From J095 sp964517605 (lineage in GTDB: Bacteria; Chloroflexota; Anaerolineae; 4572-78; J111), in assembly GCA_964517605.1 (NCBI GenBank), contig CAZFCE010000025.1:1-64000 (forward strand): a stretch of 64,000 bases of DNA. The letters are read 5' to 3'. Positions within the stretch are counted from its first letter, which is position 1, and each line of letters opens with the position of its first letter. The translations under genes were made by a program, and so were the position numbers. This document shows positions 24,727 through 33,140 of this stretch, piece by piece. The notes under the pieces were generated by a model. The model did no database searches. It worked only from the letters and a program-made list of their open reading frames with translations, and was not told the origin of the DNA.

Positions 24727-26322
24727 CTACCGTTCAAACACCACCTCTCCGTTAAAAATGGTCAGGTCAACCGGCGTGGCGGCAATCTCAGCCGGGTCAA
24801 GCTCAAAAAGGTTGCGGCTAAGCACAATCAAATCGGCCCATTTGCCGGGCGCAATCGAGCCTTGCACCCGCGCTTTGCCGGCCAACATGGCCGGGCCGGT
24901 GGTGTAGGCGTGGATTATTTCGGATAAATCAATGCGTTCTTGCGGATACCAGCCGCCTTCGGGCTGGCCCTGTTCATCCTGCCGGGTAAGGGCGGCGGCT
25001 ATGCCCAGCAGCGGGTTAATGGGCGCTACCGGCGCATCGGAGCCAAAGGCCAGCAGGGTGCCGCGTTCCAGCAGCGAGCGAAAGGCGTAGGTGTAGCGGC
25101 TGCGCGGCCCCCAAATTTTGTTGGCCGTGCGCCAATCAAACAGCAGGTGCGCCGGCTGCATCGAGGCGAAAATGCCGTGCGCCGCCAGCGCCGATAAATC
25201 GGCGGGGTGGATGGTTTGTACGTGCTCAATGCGGTGCGGCAGTTGCCCGGCGGCGGTATCGGGCGGAAATTCGCTCAGCACGTGGGCCACTTCGCGCACG
25301 GCGCGGTCGCCAATGGCATGCACCGACAGCGAAAAACCGGCTTGCCGCGCCTGCGCCGCCAGTTTGGTGAGTTCTGCCGCCGGAGTTACCCGCAGGCCGT
25401 AGTTGGCGGCATCGTCCTGGTACGGCTCCAGCATTAGCGCCGTGTGCGACCCCAAACTGCCATCGGCAAAGGCTTTAACGTGGCCCAGCCACAGCCGGTC
25501 ATCGCCAAAGCCGGGTTGCAGGCCCAGCGCCGCTGCCTGGGGCAAAAAATCGGCGGCGATGTTCATGTGCACGCGCAGTTTCAGGTCGCCGCTACGCCGC
25601 AACGATTGCAGCAGTTGAAACGATTGCGCCCCTTCGCGCTCAACCCGCTGGTCGTGCAGGCCGGTTAGCCCCAGCCGGTGCAGGTCGGTGATGGTTTCGG
25701 CCAGCCAACTGCGGAGTTGGGCCGGTTTGGGTTGGGGAATGTGCGGCTGCACCAGTTCGATGGCGTTCCATTCGCGTAGCAGGCCGGTGGGGTGGCCGGA
25801 TTCATCGCGTTCTATTTTGCCATCGGCGGGGTCAGCGGTGTGGCGGGTAATGCCGGCCAGTTTGAGGGCGGCGCTGTTAACCCACCAGGTGTGCATATCC
25901 ATGCGGGCCAGCGCCACCGGCGTTTCCGGGGCCAGTTCGTCGAGCAGCGCGGCGGTGGGCGGGGCGTCCCATTGGTGTTCGTCCCAGCCCCAGCCTTGCA
26001 CCCACTGGCCCGGCTCGGTTTGCTCAACGGCGGCCCGGATGCGGCGGCGCACCTCGGCCAGGTCGGACACGTCAAACAGGCTAACGTGGTGCTGCCGGAT
26101 GGCGTGTTGCAGCAAATGTACGTGGGCGTCAATCAGGCCGGGCAAAACCAGCCGCCCGCCGGCATCAATTTTTTGGGTGGCGCGCCCGGCCAGTTCTAAA
26201 ATCTCGGCAGAAGCGCCGGCGGCGATGATTTTGCCGTTGGCGCAGGCCACGGCTTCTACCCAGGGACGGGGCGGGGCGGCGGTAAAAATTTTGGCGTTGT
26301 AGAGAATCAAATTGGGATTCAT
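24727..26322 (-). CDS. YtcJ-like metal-dependent amidohydrolase (amidohydrolase 3)
   Basis: 531 aa. Starts MNPNLILYNAKIFTA, the N-terminal beta-sandwich strand of amidohydrolases, with the metal-binding HxH in VLPGLIDAHVHLLQ. Further motifs: TGLHDQRV, LKVHMNIAADF, AFADGSLGSHTAL, SVHAIGDRAV, RIEHVQTIHPADL, FGSDAPVAPINPL. This matches the YtcJ/Exoenzymes regulatory AepA-type group of unknown substrate. Cytoplasmic. It is 30 bp downstream of the SLOG/SLATT gene and 114 bp upstream of the kinase, so they may share a transcript. Confidence 0.9.
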   Translation of the reverse strand: MNPNLILYNAKIFTAAPPRPWVEAVACANGKIIAAGASAEILELAGRATQKIDAGGRLVLPGLIDAHVHLLQHAIRQHHVSLFDVSDLAEVRRRIRAAVEQTEPGQWVQGWGWDEHQWDAPPTAALLDELAPETPVALARMDMHTWWVNSAALKLAGITRHTADPADGKIERDESGHPTGLLREWNAIELVQPHIPQPKPAQLRSWLAETITDLHRLGLTGLHDQRVEREGAQSFQLLQSLRRSGDLKLRVHMNIAADFLPQAAALGLQPGFGDDRLWLGHVKAFADGSLGSHTALMLEPYQDDAANYGLRVTPAAELTKLAAQARQAGFSLSVHAIGDRAVREVAHVLSEFPPDTAAGQLPHRIEHVQTIHPADLSALAAHGIFASMQPAHLLFDWRTANKIWGPRSRYTYAFRSLLERGTLLAFGSDAPVAPINPLLGIAAALTRQDEQGQPEGGWYPQERIDLSEIIHAYTTGPAMLAGKARVQGSIAPGKWADLIVLSRNLFELDPAEIAATPVDLTIFNGEVVFER

Positions 26323-26352
26323 TTGGGATAACTTGTGATAAATTGGGTAATT

Positions 26353-28236
26353 TTATGGGTTATTGGGTGGATTATTATCGGGTTGCTGCCGGTTACGCTC
26401 CTCGGTTTTCTCGGCGTTTTTTTCGGCGCGGAGTTCGGCCATGGCGTCCTGCATTTCCTGCACCCAGGCGGCGTGTTCGCTGTGAATGGTGGTTTCGGTT
26501 TGGCCCACCAGCTTATCAAGATTAACCGGGTCGGCCTGTTCTTCCGAGGATAACGCCACCCACCAACTGCGAATGCTGGTCAGTTCGGCGGCGGTCTGGT
26601 TGTAGCGCATCAGCGTGTCTTCGATTTTTTTGTATTCCATGTAGGTGGTTAACGCGCTCACCAACGCTGTGGTAAAGGCCAGCCATAATTCCTGTTGAAT
26701 GGCCACCAGCAGCGTGCCCACGCCGCCAAACAGGTAAATAAGCCACTGAAAGCGGACAAGTTGTTTTTCAAGGCGCACGGTTTTATTTTGGTAGTACTTA
26801 AGCTGGTCTTCCAGCCGGTAGGTAATGTAGCGCTCCGGCGTAATAAAACTGAGGCCGTCATCGCCGGGGGCCGCGCCGTATTTGGGCGGAATTGGCCCGG
26901 TGTACGGGGTAAGCGCCATCACATTCACTTCGGTTTGCATCAGCTTGCGGCTGAGTATTTCTTCTTTGTTGTGCAGTTTAATATCGCGGGAGATGGTTCT
27001 GGTGTCGCGGTCGCTGTAAATTTCAACCCGGGCGCGGTAACGGTAAATCTCTTTTTTCAGGCTTTCGGCCCCGGCGCGGAGTAAAATCCATTTGTTGCCG
27101 GCGCTAAACCGGTTGGCCGCCGCCACCAGCGCGGTGATGGTAATGGGCGTTAGCAGCAACAGCAAAAACAAAATCTGATTGATAATCGGGTAGGCGGCGC
27201 TGGTTTGAACTTGAGGAATATTTTTGAGCGTAACCTGGGCCAGCGCCAAAAAAGTTCCCACCACGCCCAGCACCATAATGGCCAGTTGAATCCGGCTAAA
27301 ATTACGCTGCTGGCGATTGGCGTTCTGGTCGTACTGGGCAAATCGTTGCCACACCAGTTCCAGCGTGCTCATTTCGTCGTCGGTTTCTTGCAGGCCCAGC
27401 ACCTGCTCCAGCAGCCGTTGCAGGGCGCTGATTGGCCCGGCCAGTTGAGCCGTGTAAATTTTGCCGTCCACAATAATCTCGGCCAGGTCGGAATCCGGAA
27501 TAAAGGCGGGCCGCCGCCGGTTGAGGTTGGCAATTTCATCGGCCAGGCCGCCGCTGCCTTTGATCACAATCACCGGCCAGCCCTGCCGAACGGTTTGCAG
27601 CACCTGCCGTTTGGCGGTGCCGTCGCCGCCCACCACCAGCATTACCTTTGAGCGGGGATTGGCTAGTTGCCCGGCAATTTTAAACACCGTGCCGGTTTCG
27701 CTGCCCCACTCGCTGCCATCGGTTAAAATAAAGTGGGAATGGTGGGAATCCAGCGGCACGGCCTGAGCCGGTGCCATCTCCTGGCCGGGATACGTTACCA
27801 GGCCGGCGGGCGCAATGCCCAGCAGGGCGGTTTTGCGGCCCCGGTCTTCAACCGCGCGGCCCATCATGGCGGCAGCGCCGCTTTCGCGCCCGTTATCAAT
27901 GATAAGGGCGTTCATATCGGCCAGCGCGCGGGCCACGCCCCGGCTGAATAATTGCACCAAATGCGCTTCGTCTTCTGCCGCAAGGCCGGCGGCATCGCCC
28001 ACCAATAATAAAATAGCGTTGGGCCGGGGCAACTCCAGCGCCTTGATAATCTCGTCCGGGGCGGCGGCGGGCGGCCAGCTTACCAGCCAGGCCTCGTTTT
28101 TGTTGGCAAATTCAACCCGGCGAGCGGCTAACTGGGGCTGAGGCGCGGCAGGAGCCGGGGGCGACGCGCTTTCGGGCCGGGCGGTATTAGGTTCCATTGG
28201 AATGTCGGGCTGCGTTTCGGGTGTGTCCACAAACAA
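26353..28236 (-). CDS. TRPM-like SLOG sensor fused to tandem two-TM SLATT-type domains
   Basis: 627 aa. N-terminal Pro/Ala-rich linker (1-60); residues about 70-260 show a Rossmann-like SLOG fold as in the prokaryotic relatives of the TRPM nucleotide-binding domain (LSDAT_prok): AILLLVGDAAGLA, ALIIDNGRESGAAAMMG, LDSHHSHFILTDG, VMLVVGGDGTAKRQVLQ, VIVIKGSGGLADEIANL. Residues about 300-405 and 475-600 each have two hydrophobic helices followed by a long helix (TMs near 317-338, 351-374, 496-514, 517-533), matching the SLATT/DUF4231 effector type, in tandem. Burroughs and colleagues predicted such proteins as nucleotide-gated, membrane-perturbing conflict proteins. No second defence gene is adjacent. 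Start is ATG at 28234-28236. Confidence 0.8.
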   Translation of the reverse strand: MFVDTPETQPDIPMEPNTARPESASPPAPAAPQPQLAARRVEFANKNEAWLVSWPPAAAPDEIIKALELPRPNAILLLVGDAAGLAAEDEAHLVQLFSRGVARALADMNALIIDNGRESGAAAMMGRAVEDRGRKTALLGIAPAGLVTYPGQEMAPAQAVPLDSHHSHFILTDGSEWGSETGTVFKIAGQLANPRSKVMLVVGGDGTAKRQVLQTVRQGWPVIVIKGSGGLADEIANLNRRRPAFIPDSDLAEIIVDGKIYTAQLAGPISALQRLLEQVLGLQETDDEMSTLELVWQRFAQYDQNANRQQRNFSRIQLAIMVLGVVGTFLALAQVTLKNIPQVQTSAAYPIINQILFLLLLLTPITITALVAAANRFSAGNKWILLRAGAESLKKEIYRYRARVEIYSDRDTRTISRDIKLHNKEEILSRKLMQTEVNVMALTPYTGPIPPKYGAAPGDDGLSFITPERYITYRLEDQLKYYQNKTVRLEKQLVRFQWLIYLFGGVGTLLVAIQQELWLAFTTALVSALTTYMEYKKIEDTLMRYNQTAAELTSIRSWWVALSSEEQADPVNLDKLVGQTETTIHSEHAAWVQEMQDAMAELRAEKNAEKTEERNRQQPDNNPPNNP

Positions 28237-28403
28237 CCTCCATGTTCAAATCCGGGATAATGCCCGGAAGTTTGGTTTGGTAACAACCAGCCGGGGAAAT
28301 TTAATTATGTTGAGGCTGAAACACGGGCGGGAAGGTTAACAATTAGCTGATTATAACATAACTTAAGCAGCCGGTGCAAGGTAATTTTGGCCGGAAAAAC
28401 CGC

Positions 28404-28432
28404 TTGACATGGGGCTGGTTATGTGTTATGAT
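28404..28432 (+). promoter_or_regulatory. Sigma-70-type promoter for the small gene at 28460
   Basis: -35 TTGACA at 28404-28409, 17-bp spacer, -10 TATGAT at 28427-28432, and ATG 28 bp downstream. A near-consensus match in an otherwise gene-free stretch. Confidence 0.8.
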
Positions 28433-28459
28433 GCCTCACAATATTGACAGGATGCTTTT

Positions 28460-28630
28460 ATGTCTAACCGGTTACGCCAAAACCAACCCAAAGTAAAAGT
28501 TGCCCAACTCGCTCAGCGCGATATTCAGGCTGGTTTTTGGTTTATTACGCTCGCTGCCTTTGCAACGGGCGTTTTTTATTATTGGTATTATTTTACTGGC
28601 GTAACGGGGGGCGTTCTGCTCGGCAACTGA
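28460..28630 (+). CDS. Small single-TM membrane protein
   Basis: 56 aa, starting MSNRLRQNQPKVKVAQLAQRD, with a basic N-terminus and a hydrophobic, aromatic stretch about residues 24-47 (FWFITLAAFATGVFYYWYYF). Preceded by a near-consensus promoter and followed by a strong terminator, so it has a one-gene transcript. Divergent from the SLOG/SLATT gene. Function unknown. Confidence 0.75.
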   Translation: MSNRLRQNQPKVKVAQLAQRDIQAGFWFITLAAFATGVFYYWYYFTGVTGGVLLGN

Positions 28631-28652
28631 GTTAATTTGGCATAGTTTGCTC

Positions 28653-28685
28653 AGGGCGCAACCCCACCGGTTGCGCCCTTTTTAT
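28653..28685 (+). terminator. Terminator of the small membrane-protein gene
   Basis: Stem AGGGCGCAACC / GGTTGCGCCCT with a short loop, then TTTTATTTTG. It isolates the small gene from the aro cluster. Confidence 0.85.
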
Positions 28686-28824
28686 TTTGTTCAAATTGGG
28701 GAGGTGGCATTTTCAGCAACCCGGATTATTACCCGCAAAATGGCACATTGGCAGGAAAAGGTAAAAGTTCCTGTCTCGTTTATTGATAACCTAAATTTTT
28801 TATTGTTTTAAGTGAGGAGAGGAA

Positions 28825-29838
28825 ATGATTATCATAATGAACATGAACGCTAATCAGGGCGATATTGACGCGGTTGTGGCGCGGGTAGCCCGGCAAGGGC
28901 TGCGCACGCACCTGTCGCAAGGTGAAGAACGCACCATCATCGGTGTAATTGGCGATGAACGGCAAATGGATCGGGGCGCTATCAGCCAGATGACCGGGGT
29001 TGACCGGGTGGTGCCGGTGCTGCGTCCCTTTAAACTGGCCAGCCGCGATTTTCACCCGGAAGACAGCAAAATTGCCATTAACGGCCACGTGTTTGGCGCT
29101 GAAAAGGTAATTGTCATGGCCGGCCCATGCACCATCGAAAGCCTGGAGCAAATGCTCGAAACCGCGCACGCGGTCAAAGCTGCCGGCGCGCACATGCTGC
29201 GCGGCGGCGCGTTCAAGCCGCGCACCTCGCCGTACAGTTTTCAGGGGTTGGGCGAAGAGGGGCTAAAAATTTTGGCGCAAGCCCGCGAAGCCACCGGCCT
29301 GCACGTAGTAACCGAGGTGATGGCCCCCGATCAGGTTGATATGGTGTGCGATTACGCCGACATGCTGCAAATTGGCACCCGCAACATGCAAAACTACGCC
29401 CTGCTCAACGCCGTAGGCAAGACCAACAAACCCGTCTTGCTGAAACGGGGGATGATGAGTACGATTGAAGAATTGTTAATGAGCGCCGAATATATTATGG
29501 CCGCCGGCAACCACAAAGTAGTTTTGTGCGAGCGCGGCATTCGCACCTTTGAAAAGTACACCCGCAACACGCTGGATATCAACGCGGTGCCGGTGCTCAA
29601 AGAACTCACCCACCTGCCCGTAGTGGTAGACCCCAGCCACGCCACCGGCAAATGGACGCTGGTTAAAGCGGCCAGCAAAGCCGCCGTGGCCGCCGGAGCC
29701 GATGGCCTCATCATCGAGGTGCACCCCAACCCCGCCGAAGCCTTCAGCGATGGCGAGCAATCGCTCAAACCACAGCGGTTTGCCGAATTGATGGTTGAAG
29801 TTGGCCGCGTGGCCGGCGCAATTGGCCGGTCGGTGTAA
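28825..29838 (+). CDS. aroF: 3-deoxy-7-phosphoheptulonate synthase (class I, TyrR-insensitive AroF type)
   Basis: 337 aa. First step of chorismate synthesis: PEP plus erythrose-4-phosphate to DAHP. An N-terminal 70-85-residue regulatory/ferredoxin-like domain (DIDAVVARVARQGL, to FKLASRDFHPED) precedes the TIM-barrel core, as in the AroA/ B. subtilis-type or T. maritima class. Motifs: VMAGPCTIES, GAHMLRGGAFKPRTSPYSFQG, LQIGTRNMQNY, PVLLKRGMMSTIEE, CERGIRTF, VDPSHATGKWTLV. The ATG has GGAGAGG upstream. It opens an operon-like run of seven aro/tyr genes on the plus strand. Confidence 0.97.
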   Translation: MIIIMNMNANQGDIDAVVARVARQGLRTHLSQGEERTIIGVIGDERQMDRGAISQMTGVDRVVPVLRPFKLASRDFHPEDSKIAINGHVFGAEKVIVMAGPCTIESLEQMLETAHAVKAAGAHMLRGGAFKPRTSPYSFQGLGEEGLKILAQAREATGLHVVTEVMAPDQVDMVCDYADMLQIGTRNMQNYALLNAVGKTNKPVLLKRGMMSTIEELLMSAEYIMAAGNHKVVLCERGIRTFEKYTRNTLDINAVPVLKELTHLPVVVDPSHATGKWTLVKAASKAAVAAGADGLIIEVHPNPAEAFSDGEQSLKPQRFAELMVEVGRVAGAIGRSV

Positions 29839-29860
29839 TAAAGCGGAAAGCGGCACAAAG

Positions 29861-30739
29861 ATGAATCCAGCCGAAACAAACCTGAGCAATGCCACCGTTA
29901 CAATTGTTGGCCTGGGCCTGATGGGCGGCTCGTTGGGCCTGGCGCTCCGCCAAAACCGGGCGTGCGCCCAGGTGGTAGGGCTGGTGCGCCGCCCTGCCGC
30001 CAGCACCGAGGCGCTGGCGCTGGGCATTGTTGACCGGGCTACCCTTGACCCCGCCGAGGCGCTGGGTGCGGCGGACATAGTTATTTTTTCCACGCCGATC
30101 CGCACCATTTTGCGCCAACTGCGCGATTACGCGCCGTTGTTCAAACCCGGCGCGGTCATCACCGATATGGGCAGCACCAAGGTGCAAATCACCCAGGCGA
30201 TGGCCGACCTCCCGGCGGGATTGCAGCCGATTGGCTCGCACCCTATGTGCGGCAAAGAGATTGCCGGCATGGCCGCCGCCGAAGCCACCCTGTACCACGG
30301 CGCACCGTGGATACTCACCCCGCTGGAGCGTACCGCGCCCGCCACCATAGACTTGGTGCGGCAACTGGCCCTGGCTGTTGGCGCAAAGCCGCTCCAACTG
30401 GAGGCCGCCCGCCACGATCAGGCGGTGGCAGCCATTAGCCATTTGCCCTACACGCTGGCCGCCTCGCTGGTGCTGGCCGCGCAAACCGCCGCCGCCGCCG
30501 ATCCGGTGGTGTGGCAGGTAAAAGCCGGCGGCTTCCGCGATACCTCGCGGGTGGCGGCTACGGATGTAACGATGATGCTTGATATTCTGCTGACCAACCG
30601 GCAGCCGGTGGGGCAACTCATCGCGCTGGCCCGGCAGCAACTCGATGCCTTTGCCGCCGCCATTGCCGCCGGCGACGAGGCCGCGCTGCGGCAGTTAATG
30701 GAACAAGCCGCTCACCAGCGGCGCGAACTTTACAAATGA
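29861..30739 (+). CDS. tyrA: Prephenate dehydrogenase
   Basis: 292 aa from ATG at 29861 (an upstream in-frame ATG at 29795 overlaps aroF and is not needed). NAD(P)-dependent oxidation of prephenate to 4-hydroxyphenylpyruvate. Rossmann motif VTIVGLGLMGGSLGLALR at about 12-29; central motif VITDMGSTKVQITQAM; prephenate-binding LQPIGSHPMCGKEIAGM; the C-terminal helical dimerisation domain has HDQAVAAISHLPYTLA. Lies 22 bp after aroF. No ACT domain is visible, so feedback inhibition may be absent. Confidence 0.95.
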   Translation: MNPAETNLSNATVTIVGLGLMGGSLGLALRQNRACAQVVGLVRRPAASTEALALGIVDRATLDPAEALGAADIVIFSTPIRTILRQLRDYAPLFKPGAVITDMGSTKVQITQAMADLPAGLQPIGSHPMCGKEIAGMAAAEATLYHGAPWILTPLERTAPATIDLVRQLALAVGAKPLQLEAARHDQAVAAISHLPYTLAASLVLAAQTAAAADPVVWQVKAGGFRDTSRVAATDVTMMLDILLTNRQPVGQLIALARQQLDAFAAAIAAGDEAALRQLMEQAAHQRRELYK

Positions 30740-30755
30740 GTTAGGTGAGTGAAAT

Positions 30756-30819
30756 GAGTTCTGTGGGTTGGGTAAGTTCGCTCACAGAACTCACAAAACT
30801 CACGTAACTCACAGAACTC
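30756..30819. repeat. Inverted repeat cluster between tyrA and aroA
   Basis: GAGTTCTGTG at 30756-30765 is the reverse complement of CACAGAACTC at 30783-30792, and of a second copy at 30810-30819; short CTCAC/ACTCAC repeats fill the space. It could form two alternative hairpins upstream of aroA. Confidence 0.55.
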
Positions 30820-30837
30820 GTTACTGGAAATTTGGCT

Positions 30838-32151
30838 ATGAAACTAATTGTTTATCCTTCCCAAAATTTGCACGGCGTAACCACCCTGCCCGGCGACAAA
30901 TCTATTTCGCACCGGGCGTTGATGCTGGGCGCGCTGGCCAATGGCGTGACCACCGCCCGCAACTGGCTTGATGCCGGTGTTACCGCCCGCATGGTAGATT
31001 GCATCCGCGCCCTGGGCCTCCGCGTAGAAATTGAACCCACCGGGCCGGGCCGGGCCACGCTCACGGTGCATGGCCGGGGGCTGCGCGGCTTTTCGCCGCC
31101 GGCAGAGCCGCTTTTTTGCGGCGGTTCGGCCACTACCATGCGCTTTTTAATGGGCTTGCTGGCCACCCAACCCTTTACCGCCGTGGTAGACGGCCACGAA
31201 GGGCTGCGCCGCCGCCCTATGGAGCGCATTGCCGAACCGCTGCGCCGGATGGGCGCGCGCATCGAAACCACCGCCGGCCACGCGCCGCTCACCATTACCG
31301 GGGCGCGGCTGGCCGCCATTGATTACGAACTGCCGGTGGCCAGCGCCCAACTTCAAACGGCGCTGCTGCTGGCGGCGCTGGGGGCCGAAGGCGAGATGAT
31401 ACTGCGCCAGCCCGGCCCCGCCCGCGACCACACCCTGCGCATGTTGCGCGGCATGGGCGCTAATCTAACCGAGGCCGGCGGCGTGATCACTTTTTACCCC
31501 GCTCAATTTAACCTGAAACCGCTGGACTTTACCGTACCCGGCGATATGTCGGCGGCGGCCTTTTTACTGGTGGCGGCGCTTACCACGCCCGGCAGCGATT
31601 TAACGCTGGCCAACGTTAACACCAACTTTACCCGCACCGGCCTGCTGGACATGTTGCAAGCGATGGGCGGGCGCATCGCGTTGCAAGCCGAGCGGGAACA
31701 GGCCGGCGAGCCGGTAGCCGACCTGCGGGTGCAAGTTGGCCCGTTGCGCGGCGTGGCCGTGGGCGGCGAGGTGGTAGTGCGCATGATTGACGAGTTTCCG
31801 GTGTTTACCGTGGCCGCGCTGGCCGCCACCGGCCAAACGCTGGTGCGCGATGCCGCCGAATTGCGGCTTAAAGAAAGCGACCGCATTGCCGTGGTGGTTG
31901 AAGAGTTTGGCAAGCTGGGCGCGGTGATTACCCCCCACCCGGATGGCTTTGAAATTATCGGGCCACAGCAACTTGGCGGTGGCCAGGTGCGCAGCCACCG
32001 CGACCACCGGCTGGCCATGTCGCTGGCGGTCGCCGGGTTATCGGCTACCGCGCCGGTTAGCATTGATGACGCCGACGAGCTGAACGAGAGCTTCCCCGGT
32101 TTTGTGGAAACGTTGCAAACGCTGGGCGCGGCCATTGAATGGCAGGCGTAA
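30838..32151 (+). CDS. aroA: 3-phosphoshikimate 1-carboxyvinyltransferase (EPSP synthase)
   Basis: 437 aa from ATG at 30838 (a TTG two codons upstream is ignored). Condenses shikimate-3-phosphate with PEP. Motifs: LPGDKSISHRALMLGALA, CGGSATTMRFLMGLL, GHEGLRRRPMERI, VASAQLQTALLLAAL, DMSAAAFLL, AAELRLKESDRIA, RDHRLAMSLAVAGL and DADELNESFPGF. Length is normal. It follows tyrA after the repeat-rich gap and leads to aroE after another hairpin. Confidence 0.97.
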   Translation: MKLIVYPSQNLHGVTTLPGDKSISHRALMLGALANGVTTARNWLDAGVTARMVDCIRALGLRVEIEPTGPGRATLTVHGRGLRGFSPPAEPLFCGGSATTMRFLMGLLATQPFTAVVDGHEGLRRRPMERIAEPLRRMGARIETTAGHAPLTITGARLAAIDYELPVASAQLQTALLLAALGAEGEMILRQPGPARDHTLRMLRGMGANLTEAGGVITFYPAQFNLKPLDFTVPGDMSAAAFLLVAALTTPGSDLTLANVNTNFTRTGLLDMLQAMGGRIALQAEREQAGEPVADLRVQVGPLRGVAVGGEVVVRMIDEFPVFTVAALAATGQTLVRDAAELRLKESDRIAVVVEEFGKLGAVITPHPDGFEIIGPQQLGGGQVRSHRDHRLAMSLAVAGLSATAPVSIDDADELNESFPGFVETLQTLGAAIEWQA

Positions 32152-32177
32152 CCTCAAAATTGACTCATGTTTAATAC

Positions 32178-32226
32178 AAGTGCAACGTGACCGGCACTTG
32201 TTGAAAGTTACTAAAGTGCCGGTCAC
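32178..32226. repeat. Mutually exclusive hairpins between aroA and aroE
   Basis: GTGACCGGCACTT (32187-32199) pairs with AAGTGCCGGTCAC (32214-32226) across a 14-nt loop. CAAGTGC at 32178-32184 can alternatively pair with GCACTTG at 32194-32200, overlapping the first arm. No strong T-tract follows, so a terminator is not obvious; it may be an mRNA structure or mobile repeat. Core shared with 21725-21753. Confidence 0.65.
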
Positions 32227-32249
32227 TTGATGTTATAGATTGGATTTTT

Positions 32250-33137
32250 ATGACAAGTTCTATTTCGATTACCGGAAAAACATCGCTGGTGGGGTTAATG
32301 GGCTGGCCGGTGGAACACAGCCTCAGCCCGGCCATGCACAATGCCGCCTTTGCCCGGCTGGGCCTGGATTGGGCTTACGTGCCGCTGCCGGTGGCGGCGG
32401 GCTGCGTGCCACCGGCGTTACACGGGCTGGTGGCGCTCAATTTTGTGGGTGTTAACGTTACCGTGCCCCACAAACAGGCGGTTATCCGCTACATTGATGA
32501 GTTAAGCGATGCCGCCCGGATTATTGGCGCGGTGAACACCATCAAATTTAAAGATGGCAAGCTGTTAGGTTACAACACCGATGCCGTGGGCTTTCTCAAC
32601 ATGCTCATCGAGGCCAACCGCCACCCCAAAGGCATGCGCGTGGCGGTGTTGGGCGCGGGCGGCGCGGCGCGGGCGGTGGTGTTCTCTCTGTGCCGGGCCG
32701 AAGCCGACGCCGTGACGGTGTTTAACCGCACCGCCGAGCGCGCCGCCTTTTTGGTGGATGACCTGGCTGAGGCTTTTCCCGACAGCCGGCTGAATTTTGC
32801 GCCGCTCACCGGCGCGGCGCTGCGCCAAATGGATCATCGGTTTGATCTGGTGGTAAACACCACGTCGGTGGGCATGTCGCCACACCCGGCCCATTGCCCC
32901 TGGCCCGCCGATGTGCCTATTCCGGCCAGCGCCACCTTTTGCGATCTGGTGTATAATCCCCTGGAAACCATGTTTTTGGCGCAGGCGCGGCAGGCCGGCA
33001 ACACCACCATTGATGGGCTGGGCATGCTGGTGCACCAGGGCGCGTATGCCTTTGAACAGTGGACCGGCCAGCGCCCGCCCATTGAGGTGATGCGGCAGGC
33101 GTGTTTAGCCGGGTTAAATTTACAGGCGGAACAATAA
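32250..33137 (+). CDS. aroE: Shikimate dehydrogenase (NADP-type)
   Basis: 295 aa. Reduces 3-dehydroshikimate to shikimate. N-terminal substrate-binding domain: LMGWPVEHSLSPAMHNAAF and FVGVNVTVPHKQAVI with the catalytic Lys; then DAARIIGAVNTIKF. C-terminal NADP Rossmann fold: VLGAGGAARAVVFSL, then the NRT motif VFNRTAERA. The end contains DGLGMLVHQGAYAFEQWTG. Length typical (about 290). Confidence 0.97.
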   Translation: MTSSISITGKTSLVGLMGWPVEHSLSPAMHNAAFARLGLDWAYVPLPVAAGCVPPALHGLVALNFVGVNVTVPHKQAVIRYIDELSDAARIIGAVNTIKFKDGKLLGYNTDAVGFLNMLIEANRHPKGMRVAVLGAGGAARAVVFSLCRAEADAVTVFNRTAERAAFLVDDLAEAFPDSRLNFAPLTGAALRQMDHRFDLVVNTTSVGMSPHPAHCPWPADVPIPASATFCDLVYNPLETMFLAQARQAGNTTIDGLGMLVHQGAYAFEQWTGQRPPIEVMRQACLAGLNLQAEQ

Positions 33138-33140
33138 ACT

